Assembly (NCBI RefSeq): GCF_014212125.1
Contig: NZ_JACJVP010000045.1
Span: 60,257-124,256, forward strand
Reading direction: 5' to 3'
DNA length: 64,000 nucleotides
Source: Cohnella nanjingensis
GTDB lineage: Bacteria; Bacillota; Bacilli; Paenibacillales; Paenibacillaceae
The notes below the pieces were generated by a model. The model was not told where the DNA came from. It ran no database searches and saw only the letters and a program-made list of their open reading frames with translations. Positions 1 through 7,828 of this stretch are shown one piece after another (the first letter of the stretch is position 1; every line of letters begins with the position of its first letter). The translations under genes were made by a program, and so were the position numbers.

Positions 1-1401
1 GAAGCCGCGCTCCGGGTAAAAGCAAACGCTGCGGTGCCGGCCGGAAGCGCTGACGAAGAGGCAGAATCCGCCGTCCCTCGGCGGATCGCGAAGCATCGTC
101 AGGCTTATCCGGCCGATGCGGCGCATGAAGAGCGTCGCAGGCTGGTGAAGCTGACGCTGAGCCGCGCGCTGGTCGACGCGCTGCAGCAGGAGACCGGCAT
201 CGTGCAGCCCTGGGGCATCCTGACGGGCGTGCGGCCGACCAAGCTGCTGCACGACAGCCTGCGCCGGGGCCGAGGCCGCGAGGAAGCGCGCCGCGCGCTG
301 CGGGAAGACTATCTCGTCGCGGAAGAGAAGATCGCGCTCATGGAGCGGATCGTGGACCGGCAGCTGACGGCGCTCCCGGACCTGTACGATCTCCGCAACG
401 AAGTGAGCGTCTATATCGGCATTCCTTTCTGTCCGACCAAGTGCGCTTATTGCACGTTCCCCGCCTACGATATCAACGGCCGCCAAGGCTCGGTCGGCGG
501 CTTCCTGTACGGCCTTCACCACGAGGTACGCGTCATCGGCCGATGGCTGAAGGACAACGGCGTGAAGGTCACGACGATCTACTACGGCGGCGGCACGCCG
601 ACCAGTATCACGGCCGAGGAGATGGACGCGCTGTACGCCGAGATGGCCGCTTCGTTCCCCGACGCGAGCCAGGTGCGGGAAGTAACGGTCGAAGCGGGCC
701 GTCCCGATACGATCACGCCGGAGAAGCTGGCCGTCCTGCGCAAGTGGAACATCGACCGCATCAGCATCAATCCGCAATCGTACATCCAGGAGACGCTCGA
801 CCTGATCGGACGCCATCATACAGTGCAGGAGACGATCGACAAGTTCCGGCTGTCGCGCAGCGAGGGCATGAACAATATCAATATGGACTTGATCATCGGC
901 CTTCCGGGAGAGGGCCCCGCGGAGTTCGCGCATACGCTCGCCGAGACGGAGAAGCTGCTGCCCGAATCGCTGACCGTGCACACGCTCTCGTTCAAGCGGG
1001 CGTCCGAGATGACCCAGCATCGCGGCGAGGCCAAGTACAAGGTCGCGACGCGCGAGGAGATCGGCACGATGATGGCGGAAGCGGTCGCTTGGACCGACGC
1101 GCACGGCTACGCGCCTTATTATCTGTACCGTCAGAAAAATATCCTCGGCAATCTGGAGAACGTGGGCTATTCTTTTGCCGGCCAGGAGAGTCTCTACAAT
1201 ATCCTCATCATCGAGGAGATGCAGACGATCGTCGGCCTCGGCTGCGGCGCCACCAGCAAGTGGGTGGATGCGTCGACGGGCGCCATAACGCGGCTGGCCA
1301 ATCCGAAGGAGCCGAAGGCGTATATCGATACCTACGAGAAGTATACCGAGGCCAAGCTGGAGGCGCTGGAGCGCTGGAAGGCTTCCAGAACGACGTCCTG
1401 A
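1..1401 (+). CDS. hemZ: HemZ, coproporphyrinogen III oxidase-like radical SAM protein (5' end outside window)
   Basis: This gene encodes an oxygen-independent coproporphyrinogen III oxidase-like radical SAM enzyme, assigned in Bacillus to anaerobic haem synthesis. The frame is open from base 1 without a stop, so the true start lies upstream; a GTG at 34 is only the first internal start-like codon. The radical SAM cluster motif CPTKCAYC is intact (about residues 144-151 of the visible part), followed by YYGGGTPTS and the HemZ stretches ISINPQSY and NMDLIIGLPGEG. The C-terminal part matches HemZ as I remember it from B. subtilis. Two hairpins follow the stop before the hisS leader. True catalytic activity of HemZ proteins is less certain than for HemN. 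Confidence 0.93.
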   Translation, partial: EAALRVKANAAVPAGSADEEAESAVPRRIAKHRQAYPADAAHEERRRLVKLTLSRALVDALQQETGIVQPWGILTGVRPTKLLHDSLRRGRGREEARRALREDYLVAEEKIALMERIVDRQLTALPDLYDLRNEVSVYIGIPFCPTKCAYCTFPAYDINGRQGSVGGFLYGLHHEVRVIGRWLKDNGVKVTTIYYGGGTPTSITAEEMDALYAEMAASFPDASQVREVTVEAGRPDTITPEKLAVLRKWNIDRISINPQSYIQETLDLIGRHHTVQETIDKFRLSRSEGMNNINMDLIIGLPGEGPAEFAHTLAETEKLLPESLTVHTLSFKRASEMTQHRGEAKYKVATREEIGTMMAEAVAWTDAHGYAPYYLYRQKNILGNLENVGYSFAGQESLYNILIIEEMQTIVGLGCGATSKWVDASTGAITRLANPKEPKAYIDTYEKYTEAKLEALERWKASRTTS

Positions 1402-1480
1402 ACGAGGAAAGCCAGACTTGGAGAGCGCTTCCTTTTTTGTAATGAAACTGTAACCTAAGCTTCATCTATCTTTAAAACTA

Positions 1481-1560
1481 ACCGTCTATTATAGACGGTG
1501 ACCCCCTTTTTTCAATATATTTTCAATTTGACCTGTCGGAATGATCGGCAGGTTATTTTC
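1481..1560 (+). terminator. Two successive terminator-like hairpins after hemZ
   Basis: The first is an 8-bp stem (ACCGTCTA/TAGACGGT, 1481-1499) followed by CCCCCTTTTTT. The second is ACCTGTCG/CGGCAGGT (1531-1553, one G-U pair) followed by TATTTTCTT. Together they separate hemZ from the hisS promoter. Confidence 0.7.
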
Positions 1561-1589
1561 TTGGCGCCAGGGGGCGGCCGCGGGGCGGA

Positions 1590-1619
1590 TTGACATGGGC
1601 CTTGGCGGCGTATTATAAT
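1590..1619 (+). promoter_or_regulatory. SigA-type promoter of the hisS-aspS operon
   Basis: TTGACA at 1590-1595 and TATAAT at 1614-1619, separated by 18 bp, lie directly upstream of the T-box leader. Both hexamers match the consensus perfectly. Confidence 0.85.
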
Positions 1620-1625
1620 ATGGAA

Positions 1626-1946
1626 CAATTGTAATCAGCCAATCGATTCGATGACGGGAACGAGTACTCCGGCCCCACGTCTCCAGAGAGGAAAGCCTTC
1701 AGGCTGCAAGCTTTCCGCCGATGACCGGACGAACGACCTCCCCGAGAACCTCGCGCGAACGGCTGCCGCATGCCGGCAGCGCCAGTAGCGACGGGGCGTC
1801 CGTCGGGCGTTAACCGAATGAAGCGCGATCGCGCGCGGCCGGATAGGCGGCGCAAGGCGATCGAATGACGGGTGGCACCGCGGGAGCAGGAGACAGGCTC
1901 TCGTCCCCGACTGCAGAGATGCGGTTGAGGACGGGGGCTTTTTTTG
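1626..1946 (+). ncRNA. T-box leader with terminator, controlling hisS-aspS
   Basis: The leader has T-box hallmarks: an AGTA-type motif (GAACGAGTACTCC, 1658-1670), a Stem I region with AGAGAGGAAAGCC and GGCTGCAAGC, and the near-invariant T-box GGTGGCACCGCG (about 1871-1882) that pairs with the uncharged tRNA acceptor end. A terminator follows: GCTCTCGTCC (1897-1906) pairs with GGACGGGGGC (1929-1938), then seven T residues. Uncharged tRNA should favour the antiterminator and allow readthrough into hisS. The specifier cannot be fixed by eye; GAC (Asp) at 1735-1737 is one candidate, and His would also make sense for this operon. Confidence 0.9.
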
Positions 1947-2027
1947 CGTACCGGAAAAGGCTCCGTGTTAACTCGCGGGGATCAGCCGCCCGCACAGGGA
2001 TATGAAGCGTAGAAAGGGTGGGGACAG

Positions 2028-3287
2028 ATGGCCTTTCAAAAACCGCCGGGCACGCAGGACGTGCTCCCGGGCAATGCCGAATTGTGGCAGTTCGTCGAGA
2101 AGACCGCCAGAGAAGTATGCCGGCGCTACCGCTTCCGCGAGATCCGCACGCCGATCTTCGAAGCGACCGATCTGTTCAAGCGCGGCGTAGGCGAGACGAC
2201 CGATATCGTCGAGAAAGAAATGTATACGTTCGAGGACCGGGGACACCGCAGCATGACCTTGCGTCCCGAGGGGACGGCCGGCGTCGTCCGCGCCTACGTC
2301 GAGAACAAGCTATACGGCGAACCCGACATCTCGAAGCTGTATTACATCGGCCCGATGTTCCGGTATGAGCGCGCGCAGGCGGGCCGCTACCGGCAATTCC
2401 ATCAATTCGGCGTCGAGGCGATCGGATCGGAGGATCCGGCGCTGGATGCCGAAGTCATCGCGCTCGGCTACGCCTTCTACAAGGAAGTCGGGCTGCGCGA
2501 CGTGACGGTCGAGGTCAACTCGGTCGGCACGCCGGAGGTGCGCGCGGCGTTCCGCGCGAAGCTGTTGGACTTCCTGCTGCCGATGAAGGAGAGTTTGTGC
2601 AAGGACTGCCAGGCGCGCATGGAGCGCAATCCGCTGCGGGTGCTCGATTGCAAGATCGACCAAGGCAAGTTCGACGGCGCTCCGTCGATCCTGGACAGCC
2701 TGGACGAGGCCTGCGAGACGCACTTCTCGCGGGTGCGCGAATACCTGGACGCGATGAAGATCCCGTACCGGATCAATCCGCGTCTCGTCCGCGGCCTCGA
2801 CTACTACACGCACACCGCGTTCGAGTACAAGGCGCAGGGCATCGGCGCGATCGATACGATCGGCGGCGGCGGCCGCTACAACGGCCTCGTGGCGGACATC
2901 GGCGGGGATGACCGTCCCGGCGTCGGCCTCGGCCTCGGCTTGGAGCGCACGCTGCTCCTCCTGGAGAGCCAGGACGCCAAGCCGGCCGCAGACGCGTCCG
3001 TCGACGTCTACCTCATCGCGTTGGGCGAGCGCGCGGAACGCGCGGCGCCGGGTCTCGCGCAGGCATGGCGGGATGCGGGACTCGCGGTGGAGATGGACTA
3101 TCAAGGCCGCAAGATGAAGGCGCTGTTCAAAGCCGCCGAACGCGCGGGAGCCCGCTACGCGGCCATCCTCGGCGACGACGAGCTGGATCGCGGAGAGATC
3201 GCGCTCAAGGAGCTGTCCACGCAAGCGCAGCGCCAAGTGCCGCTCGCCGAGCTGGCGGAGACGGTTCGTGCGCTCATTAACGAATAG
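2028..3287 (+). CDS. hisS: Histidine-tRNA ligase
   Basis: Class II aminoacyl-tRNA synthetase that charges tRNA-His. The 419-residue length is normal. Visible class II and HisRS motifs are FRYERAQAGRYRQFHQFGVE (motif 2 with its loop), the histidine-binding GLDYYTHTAFE and motif 3 GLGLGLERTLLLLE, followed by a C-terminal anticodon-binding domain. The ATG at 2028 follows a GAAAGGGTGGGG ribosome binding site. It is the first gene of the T-box-controlled operon and ends 18 bases before aspS. No unusual residues were noticed. Confidence 0.98.
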   Translation: MAFQKPPGTQDVLPGNAELWQFVEKTAREVCRRYRFREIRTPIFEATDLFKRGVGETTDIVEKEMYTFEDRGHRSMTLRPEGTAGVVRAYVENKLYGEPDISKLYYIGPMFRYERAQAGRYRQFHQFGVEAIGSEDPALDAEVIALGYAFYKEVGLRDVTVEVNSVGTPEVRAAFRAKLLDFLLPMKESLCKDCQARMERNPLRVLDCKIDQGKFDGAPSILDSLDEACETHFSRVREYLDAMKIPYRINPRLVRGLDYYTHTAFEYKAQGIGAIDTIGGGGRYNGLVADIGGDDRPGVGLGLGLERTLLLLESQDAKPAADASVDVYLIALGERAERAAPGLAQAWRDAGLAVEMDYQGRKMKALFKAAERAGARYAAILGDDELDRGEIALKELSTQAQRQVPLAELAETVRALINE

Positions 3288-3305
3288 GAAAAGGGGACAA
3301 ACAAG

Positions 3306-5141
3306 ATGATGCTCAAAACGCATGACGGCGGTAAATTAACGAAAGATCAGGTCGGCCAGACGGTCGTCCTCAACGGATGGGTGCAAGGCTGGCGCGACTT
3401 CGGCGGCATTCTGTTCATCGACTTGCGCGATCGCAGCGGCATCGTGCAGATCGTCTTCAATCCGGACTTCTCCGGCTCCGCGCTGGAGCTGGGCAGCCGC
3501 GCCCGCAACGAGTACGTGCTGGCGGTGAAGGGCAAGGTCGTCGAACGCGACGCGGAGACGTACAACCCGAACCTCGCCACGGGCGAGATCGAAGTGCAAG
3601 TCGAGGAAGTCGAGATCGTCAATACAGCCAAGACGCCTCCGTTCCCGATCGAAGACGGCGTCGAAGTGGACGAATCGCTCCGCCTCAAATACCGCTACCT
3701 GGATCTGCGGCGCCCTGAGATGCAGAAGACGCTGTGGCTGCGCTCCAAGGCAACAAAAGTATTCCGCGACTTCCTGGACGACAACGGCTTCATCGACGTC
3801 GAGACGCCGATCCTGACGCTCAGCACGCCCGAAGGCGCGCGGGACTACCTCGTGCCGAGCCGCGTGCATCCAGGCGAATTCTTCGCGCTGCCGCAATCGC
3901 CGCAGCTATTCAAGCAGCTGCTCATGGTCGGCGGCCTTGAGCGTTACTACCAAGTCGCGCGCTGCTTCCGCGATGAAGACCTTCGTGCCGACCGCCAGCC
4001 GGAATTCACGCAGGTGGACATCGAGACGTCGTTCCTCTCCCAAGAGCAGCTGCTCGCGATGATGGAAGAGCTCATGGCGCGCCTGTTCCGCGAGACGATC
4101 GGCGCGGAGATCCCTACGCCGTTCCAACGGCTTACCTACCATGACGCCATCCACAAGTACGGCTCCGACAAGCCGGACCTGCGCTTCGGCCTCGAGATCG
4201 AAGACGTGACCGATATCGTCAAGAGCAGCGACGTCAAGGTGTTCGCCTCCGTCGCCGGCGCAGGCGGCGTCGTCAAGGCGCTCAACGCCAAAGGCTGCGC
4301 CAGCTGGAGCCGCAAGGAGCTGGACGATCTCCAGCCGTTCGCGGCCCGCTACGGCGGCAAAGGCATCGCCTGGATCACCGTGAAGGACGGCGAGTGGAAG
4401 GGACCGATCGTCAAGTTCTTCAAGCCGGAAGAGATCGCCGCCCTTACCGAACGTCTGGGCGTGGAAGAAGGCGACCTGCTCTGCTTCTCCGCCGACAAGC
4501 TGAAGACGGCCGCCGACGTCATGGGCAACCTGCGTCTGAAGGTCGGCAAGGATCTGGGCCTTATCGACAACAGCAAGTACAAGTTCCTCTGGGTCGTCGA
4601 CTTCCCGCTGCTCGGCTGGGACGAGGAAGGCAAGCGCTGGGTGGCCGAGCATCATCCGTTCACCCGTCCGCGCGAGGAAGATCTGCCGCTGTTCGATACC
4701 GATCCGGGCGCGATCCGCGCGCAAGCGTACGACATCGTGCTGAACGGCTACGAAGTCGGCGGCGGCTCGATGCGGATCTACCGCCGCGACGTGCAGGAGA
4801 AGATGTTCCAAGCGCTCGGTTTCTCGCTCGAGGAAGCCAAGGAGAAGTTCGGCTTCTTCATGGACGCCTTCGAGTACGGCACGCCGCCGCACGGCGGCAT
4901 CGCGTTCGGTCTGGACCGGCTTGTCATGCTGCTCACCGGCCGCACCAACCTGCGCGAGACGATCGCGTTCCCGAAGACGGCCAGCGCGACCGACCTGCTG
5001 AGCGACGCGCCGTCGGCCGTCACCGAACGCCAGCTCGAGGATCTGCACATCCGACTGTCCGCCAAAGCGATCGCCGCGCAAGCCAAGGCCGCCGCGCCGT
5101 CCGACAATACCGACGCGGCAGAGCCGGCTGCGCAATCCTGA
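3306..5141 (+). CDS. aspS: Aspartate-tRNA ligase
   Basis: Bacterial-type class II AspRS, 611 residues. It has an N-terminal OB-fold anticodon-binding domain (about residues 1-110), then motif 2 CFRDEDLRADRQPEF, a GAD-type insertion and motif 3 IAFGLDRLVMLL. The last 30 or so residues form an Ala-rich tail (KAIAAQAKAAAPSDNTDAA) beyond the usual end, which explains the slightly long protein. It starts at ATG 3306, with an alternative ATG in the next codon, after AGGAAAAGGGG. Co-transcription with hisS under the upstream T-box is expected. Whether the enzyme also makes Asp-tRNA-Asn cannot be read from sequence alone. Confidence 0.98.
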   Translation: MMLKTHDGGKLTKDQVGQTVVLNGWVQGWRDFGGILFIDLRDRSGIVQIVFNPDFSGSALELGSRARNEYVLAVKGKVVERDAETYNPNLATGEIEVQVEEVEIVNTAKTPPFPIEDGVEVDESLRLKYRYLDLRRPEMQKTLWLRSKATKVFRDFLDDNGFIDVETPILTLSTPEGARDYLVPSRVHPGEFFALPQSPQLFKQLLMVGGLERYYQVARCFRDEDLRADRQPEFTQVDIETSFLSQEQLLAMMEELMARLFRETIGAEIPTPFQRLTYHDAIHKYGSDKPDLRFGLEIEDVTDIVKSSDVKVFASVAGAGGVVKALNAKGCASWSRKELDDLQPFAARYGGKGIAWITVKDGEWKGPIVKFFKPEEIAALTERLGVEEGDLLCFSADKLKTAADVMGNLRLKVGKDLGLIDNSKYKFLWVVDFPLLGWDEEGKRWVAEHHPFTRPREEDLPLFDTDPGAIRAQAYDIVLNGYEVGGGSMRIYRRDVQEKMFQALGFSLEEAKEKFGFFMDAFEYGTPPHGGIAFGLDRLVMLLTGRTNLRETIAFPKTASATDLLSDAPSAVTERQLEDLHIRLSAKAIAAQAKAAAPSDNTDAAEPAAQS

Positions 5142-5166
5142 GCGGTATCTGACACCTGAATGACGG

Positions 5167-5233
5167 CATGCCCCGCCCGCATGGCCGCTGCCGCGCCGGC
5201 TGGCGCGGAGCGGCCTTCGCGGAGCGGGGCATG
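5167..5233. repeat. Long nested inverted repeat after aspS
   Basis: CATGCCCCGC (5167-5176) pairs perfectly with GCGGGGCATG (5224-5233) and encloses a second arm pair GGCCGCT/AGCGGCC. No T-run follows on the plus strand, so this is a stable hairpin but not a classical intrinsic terminator. It may protect the hisS-aspS transcript or separate it from tcdA. Confidence 0.6.
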
Positions 5234-5265
5234 TTGTCCATTACGAGAGAAGGACGGTTGAACCT

Positions 5266-6030
5266 ATGTTGCACCAGTTCTCCAGAACGGAGCTCGCGAT
5301 CGGCCCCGAGGGGCTGGATATTCTGAAGGGCAGCACCGTCGCGGTGCTCGGCATCGGCGGCGTCGGCGGGATCGCGGCCGAAGCGCTGGCGCGGTCGGGC
5401 ATCGGCCGGATCATCCTGATCGACAAGGACGTCGTCGATATCACGAACGTGAACCGGCAGATCCACGCGCTGACGACGACGGTCGGCCAGCCGAAGGCCG
5501 AGCTGATGCGGGAGCGCATCAAGCTCATCAACCCGGACTGCGACGCGATCGCGCTCCGGATGTTCTATACGGAGGAGACGTACGAGGAGCTGTTCAAATA
5601 TCCGCTCGACTACGTGATCGACGCCTCCGACACGATCTCGTACAAGATCCATCTCATCAAGCAGTGCCTGGAACGGAAGATCCCGATCATCTCCAGCATG
5701 GGCGCGGCGAACAAGATGGATCCGAGCCGGTTCCAGGTCGCGGACATCTCCAAGACGACCGTCGACCCGATCGCCCGGGTGATCCGTACGAAGCTGCGCA
5801 AGGAAGGCATCAAGAAAGGCGTTAAAGTCGTCTTCTCGACGGAAGAGCCCATCAAGCCGCTCGAAGACGTCACGCAGCGGATCGTGCCCGACACCGCGCC
5901 CAAAGAGATCCGCAAAGCCCAGCAGCCGCCTTCCAGCAACGCCTTCGTCCCGCCCGTCGCCGGTCTCATCATGGTCAGCGTCGTCTTCCGGGAACTGCTG
6001 GAGCGGGGCAAAGCCGCCTCTTCGACCTAA
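5266..6030 (+). CDS. tcdA: tRNA threonylcarbamoyladenosine dehydratase (YrvM/CsdL type)
   Basis: E1-like ATP-dependent enzyme that cyclises t6A at tRNA position 37 to ct6A. The 254-residue protein carries the nucleotide-binding motif VLGIGGVGG (about residues 26-34), the E1-family segment DITNVNRQIHAL, the DASDTISYK stretch and the TcdA signature SSMGAANKMDP. In B. subtilis the orthologue yrvM also follows hisS-aspS, so gene order supports the call. The ATG at 5266 follows GAGAGAAGGACGG. Low-level readthrough from aspS is possible, because the hairpin in between lacks a U-tract. Confidence 0.94.
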   Translation: MLHQFSRTELAIGPEGLDILKGSTVAVLGIGGVGGIAAEALARSGIGRIILIDKDVVDITNVNRQIHALTTTVGQPKAELMRERIKLINPDCDAIALRMFYTEETYEELFKYPLDYVIDASDTISYKIHLIKQCLERKIPIISSMGAANKMDPSRFQVADISKTTVDPIARVIRTKLRKEGIKKGVKVVFSTEEPIKPLEDVTQRIVPDTAPKEIRKAQQPPSSNAFVPPVAGLIMVSVVFRELLERGKAASST

Positions 6031-6138
6031 GCGCGAAGGAACGGCGGGTCTCCGCCAAATCTGTGCTTCTGTCCCTGTCACTCCGCGATTGTCCTTCATA
6101 CACTAGACCATCCCTGCGATTCTGGAGGTGTAGTGCAA

Positions 6139-6480
6139 ATGAGCAGACTGTCTAGAGCGAGCATCCGCGGCGGCAAGCACGGATCGGGCAAACGCCGTCG
6201 CAAATCCAAGCGCGTCCCGGCCGGCGCAGAGGCCGAAGAACACGAGCATCGTAGCGGAGGGTGGGGACGACTTCCGGGGCTGGACTGGGAAAAGGATTCG
6301 ATCCTGCGCCTGGACGGCTTCGGTCCGCTGGATCCCGCCGAATGGTCGATCGGACCGATCGAACCGATGGGCGCCCTCGCATCCGGGCGCCCGGCCGGCG
6401 AGGAAGCCCATTCGGGCGCTCCGCGGCGCCGCGGACGTTCCCGTGCGACCGGCCCCCGTACCTACGGTCGGAGAAGATAA
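6139..6480 (+). CDS. Small basic protein of unknown function
   Basis: A 113-residue protein I do not recognise. The ATG at 6139 is chosen because GGAGGTG ends 8 bases upstream; a GTG at 6133 is less well placed. The N-terminus (SRASIRGGKHGSGKRRRKSK) and the C-terminus (RRRGRSRATGPRTYGRRR) are strongly basic, and the middle contains a Trp/Leu-rich stretch with WEKDSILRLDGFGPLD. Such charge distribution suggests nucleic-acid or anionic polymer binding, for example spore-associated proteins, but this is inference. A clear terminator follows, so it is probably its own transcription unit. The next gene is CotH-like, which makes a spore context thinkable. Confidence 0.65.
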   Translation: MSRLSRASIRGGKHGSGKRRRKSKRVPAGAEAEEHEHRSGGWGRLPGLDWEKDSILRLDGFGPLDPAEWSIGPIEPMGALASGRPAGEEAHSGAPRRRGRSRATGPRTYGRRR

Positions 6481-6507
6481 GACGACTTCCGCGCGTTCCG
6501 GCGCTGC

Positions 6508-6535
6508 AACCGCCCTTCGGGGCGGTTTTGTTTTG
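6508..6535 (+). terminator. Intrinsic terminator with UUCG tetraloop
   Basis: AACCGCCC (6508-6515) pairs with GGGCGGTT (6520-6527) around a TTCG loop, followed by TTGTTTTGG. It lies 27 bases after the stop of the small basic protein gene. Confidence 0.85.
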
Positions 6536-6703
6536 GTTGGGGGAACGCGTCCGCGGGGCTCGTCCAACCCATCGCACGGGCCTCAGCGGGAACCGGCGAA
6601 GGGTTGACCGCCGTGACATTCGCCGTTTCCGCGTTTGCCTGCCGGGCATACGTTGGTAAGGCGTTAATCACGACTGCCATCCCACGAAGGGCGGAAGATC
6701 GGC

Positions 6704-7741
6704 ATGAACATCCCCGTAAGAAACCTCCTGATCGCTGAATCGGAAGCCGAGAAGATGGAGCGGAATCTGTGGAAGGACCAATATGCAAGCGGCTCATTGA
6801 GCACGAACGGGGATACGGTCCCCGTCCAGATCCGATATCGGGGCGGACATACGCGGGAGTATCCCAAACGCTCCTATGAAGTCGTCCGTCAAGGACAGAC
6901 GTTTCATTACAATGCCGAGTTCGACGATCCTTCGATGATCCGCAACGCCTTGTCGTTCTGGTTCATCGAACGGCTGGGGCTGCCGAGTCCCCGCACGAAG
7001 CATGTGCTCCTGGTCCGCAACGGCGTCCCGCTCGGGATCTACCTGGAGATCGAAGCGGTGGAACGGGGGTTTTTCCGCCGCAGGGGCATCGGGACGCGCT
7101 CGCTGTTCTACGGGGTCAACGAACAGGCCGACTTTCGCATGCCATCGACCGATAATCCGCTAATCGGCTACGAGCATCAATACGGAGGCCAAGAGGAGAA
7201 GAAGCGCTTGGCGGCATTCATCAAAGGGATGCATCTTCAAAAGCGCGCCCGTTCCGCCGCCTTCCTGAGCCGGCATCTGGACGTCGACAATTATTTGAAG
7301 TGGCTGGCCGGAGCCGTCCTGACCGGCAACTACGACGGTTTCGAGCAGAACTACGCCATCTACCGGCACCGCGCGAGCGGCAAGTGGAGAATGGTGCCGT
7401 GGGATTACGAGGGGACGTGGGGCCGCAATTGCTACGGACGGATCGTCAGCAGCGACTTGGTGGCCGTCACCGGGTATAACCATTTGACCGACAAGCTCTT
7501 GGAGCGCAAGGCCAACGGGCAGCGGTACAAGGCGATCCTCAAGCGGGCGCTCGCGACCGGGTTCGCGGAGAAGCAGATCATGCCCGTGGCCGCCGAGCTG
7601 CACGGGAGCATCGCCCCTTATTATAGAAGGGATGTCTCGCGCAAATGGACGTACTCCGAATTTCAGGGCGAATTGAGCGTCATCCGCGACTATATCGGGG
7701 AACGAAGGGCGATCATCGCTCGGGCGATCAAGCGAATGTAG
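6704..7741 (+). CDS. CotH-family (spore coat kinase-like) protein
   Basis: 345-residue member of the CotH atypical kinase family; B. subtilis CotH phosphorylates coat proteins such as CotB and CotG. Visible family features are KRSYEVV (about residues 57-63), the catalytic-type Asp in TGNYDGFEQNYAIYR (near residue 209) and the metal-site motif MVPWDYEGTWGRN about 20 residues later. The ATG at 6704 has only a weak upstream site (GGGCGGAAGATC). No signal peptide is seen, in line with assembly from the mother-cell cytoplasm. It sits between tcdA and rarA, which are neighbours in Bacillus, so it and the preceding small gene look inserted. The substrate is unknown; no Ser/Lys/Arg-rich CotG-like partner is obvious, although the small basic neighbour is a candidate. 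Confidence 0.85.
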   Translation: MNIPVRNLLIAESEAEKMERNLWKDQYASGSLSTNGDTVPVQIRYRGGHTREYPKRSYEVVRQGQTFHYNAEFDDPSMIRNALSFWFIERLGLPSPRTKHVLLVRNGVPLGIYLEIEAVERGFFRRRGIGTRSLFYGVNEQADFRMPSTDNPLIGYEHQYGGQEEKKRLAAFIKGMHLQKRARSAAFLSRHLDVDNYLKWLAGAVLTGNYDGFEQNYAIYRHRASGKWRMVPWDYEGTWGRNCYGRIVSSDLVAVTGYNHLTDKLLERKANGQRYKAILKRALATGFAEKQIMPVAAELHGSIAPYYRRDVSRKWTYSEFQGELSVIRDYIGERRAIIARAIKRM

Positions 7742-7752
7742 CAGCCGAATGC

Positions 7753-7766
7753 GGAACGTACGTTCC
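7753..7766. promoter_or_regulatory. LexA-like SOS box (or short terminator stem) upstream of rarA
   Basis: GGAACGTACGTTCC is a perfect palindrome and fits 13 of 14 positions of the Bacillus LexA/DinR consensus CGAACRNRYGTTYC. It ends 30 bp before the likely rarA -10 element. It also lies 11 bases after the CotH-like stop and is followed by a C/T-rich run, so a weak terminator role cannot be excluded. Confidence 0.5.
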
Positions 7767-7793
7767 TCTCTTCTTTCTGTCGGGTCCCGATTC

Positions 7794-7802
7794 TGCTATG
7801 AT
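7794..7802 (+). promoter_or_regulatory. Probable extended -10 promoter of rarA
   Basis: TGCTATGAT (TG at 7794-7795, TATGAT at 7797-7802) lies 26 bases before the rarA start. No convincing -35 is present, as expected for extended -10 promoters. Confidence 0.55.
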
Positions 7803-7828
7803 GGGAGAAAGGAAAGGACGGGAGAACG

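Noticed and set aside
2310..5135. Long minus-strand frames opposite hisS and aspS
   Set aside because: Both complement highly conserved synthetase sequence and show no independent gene features.
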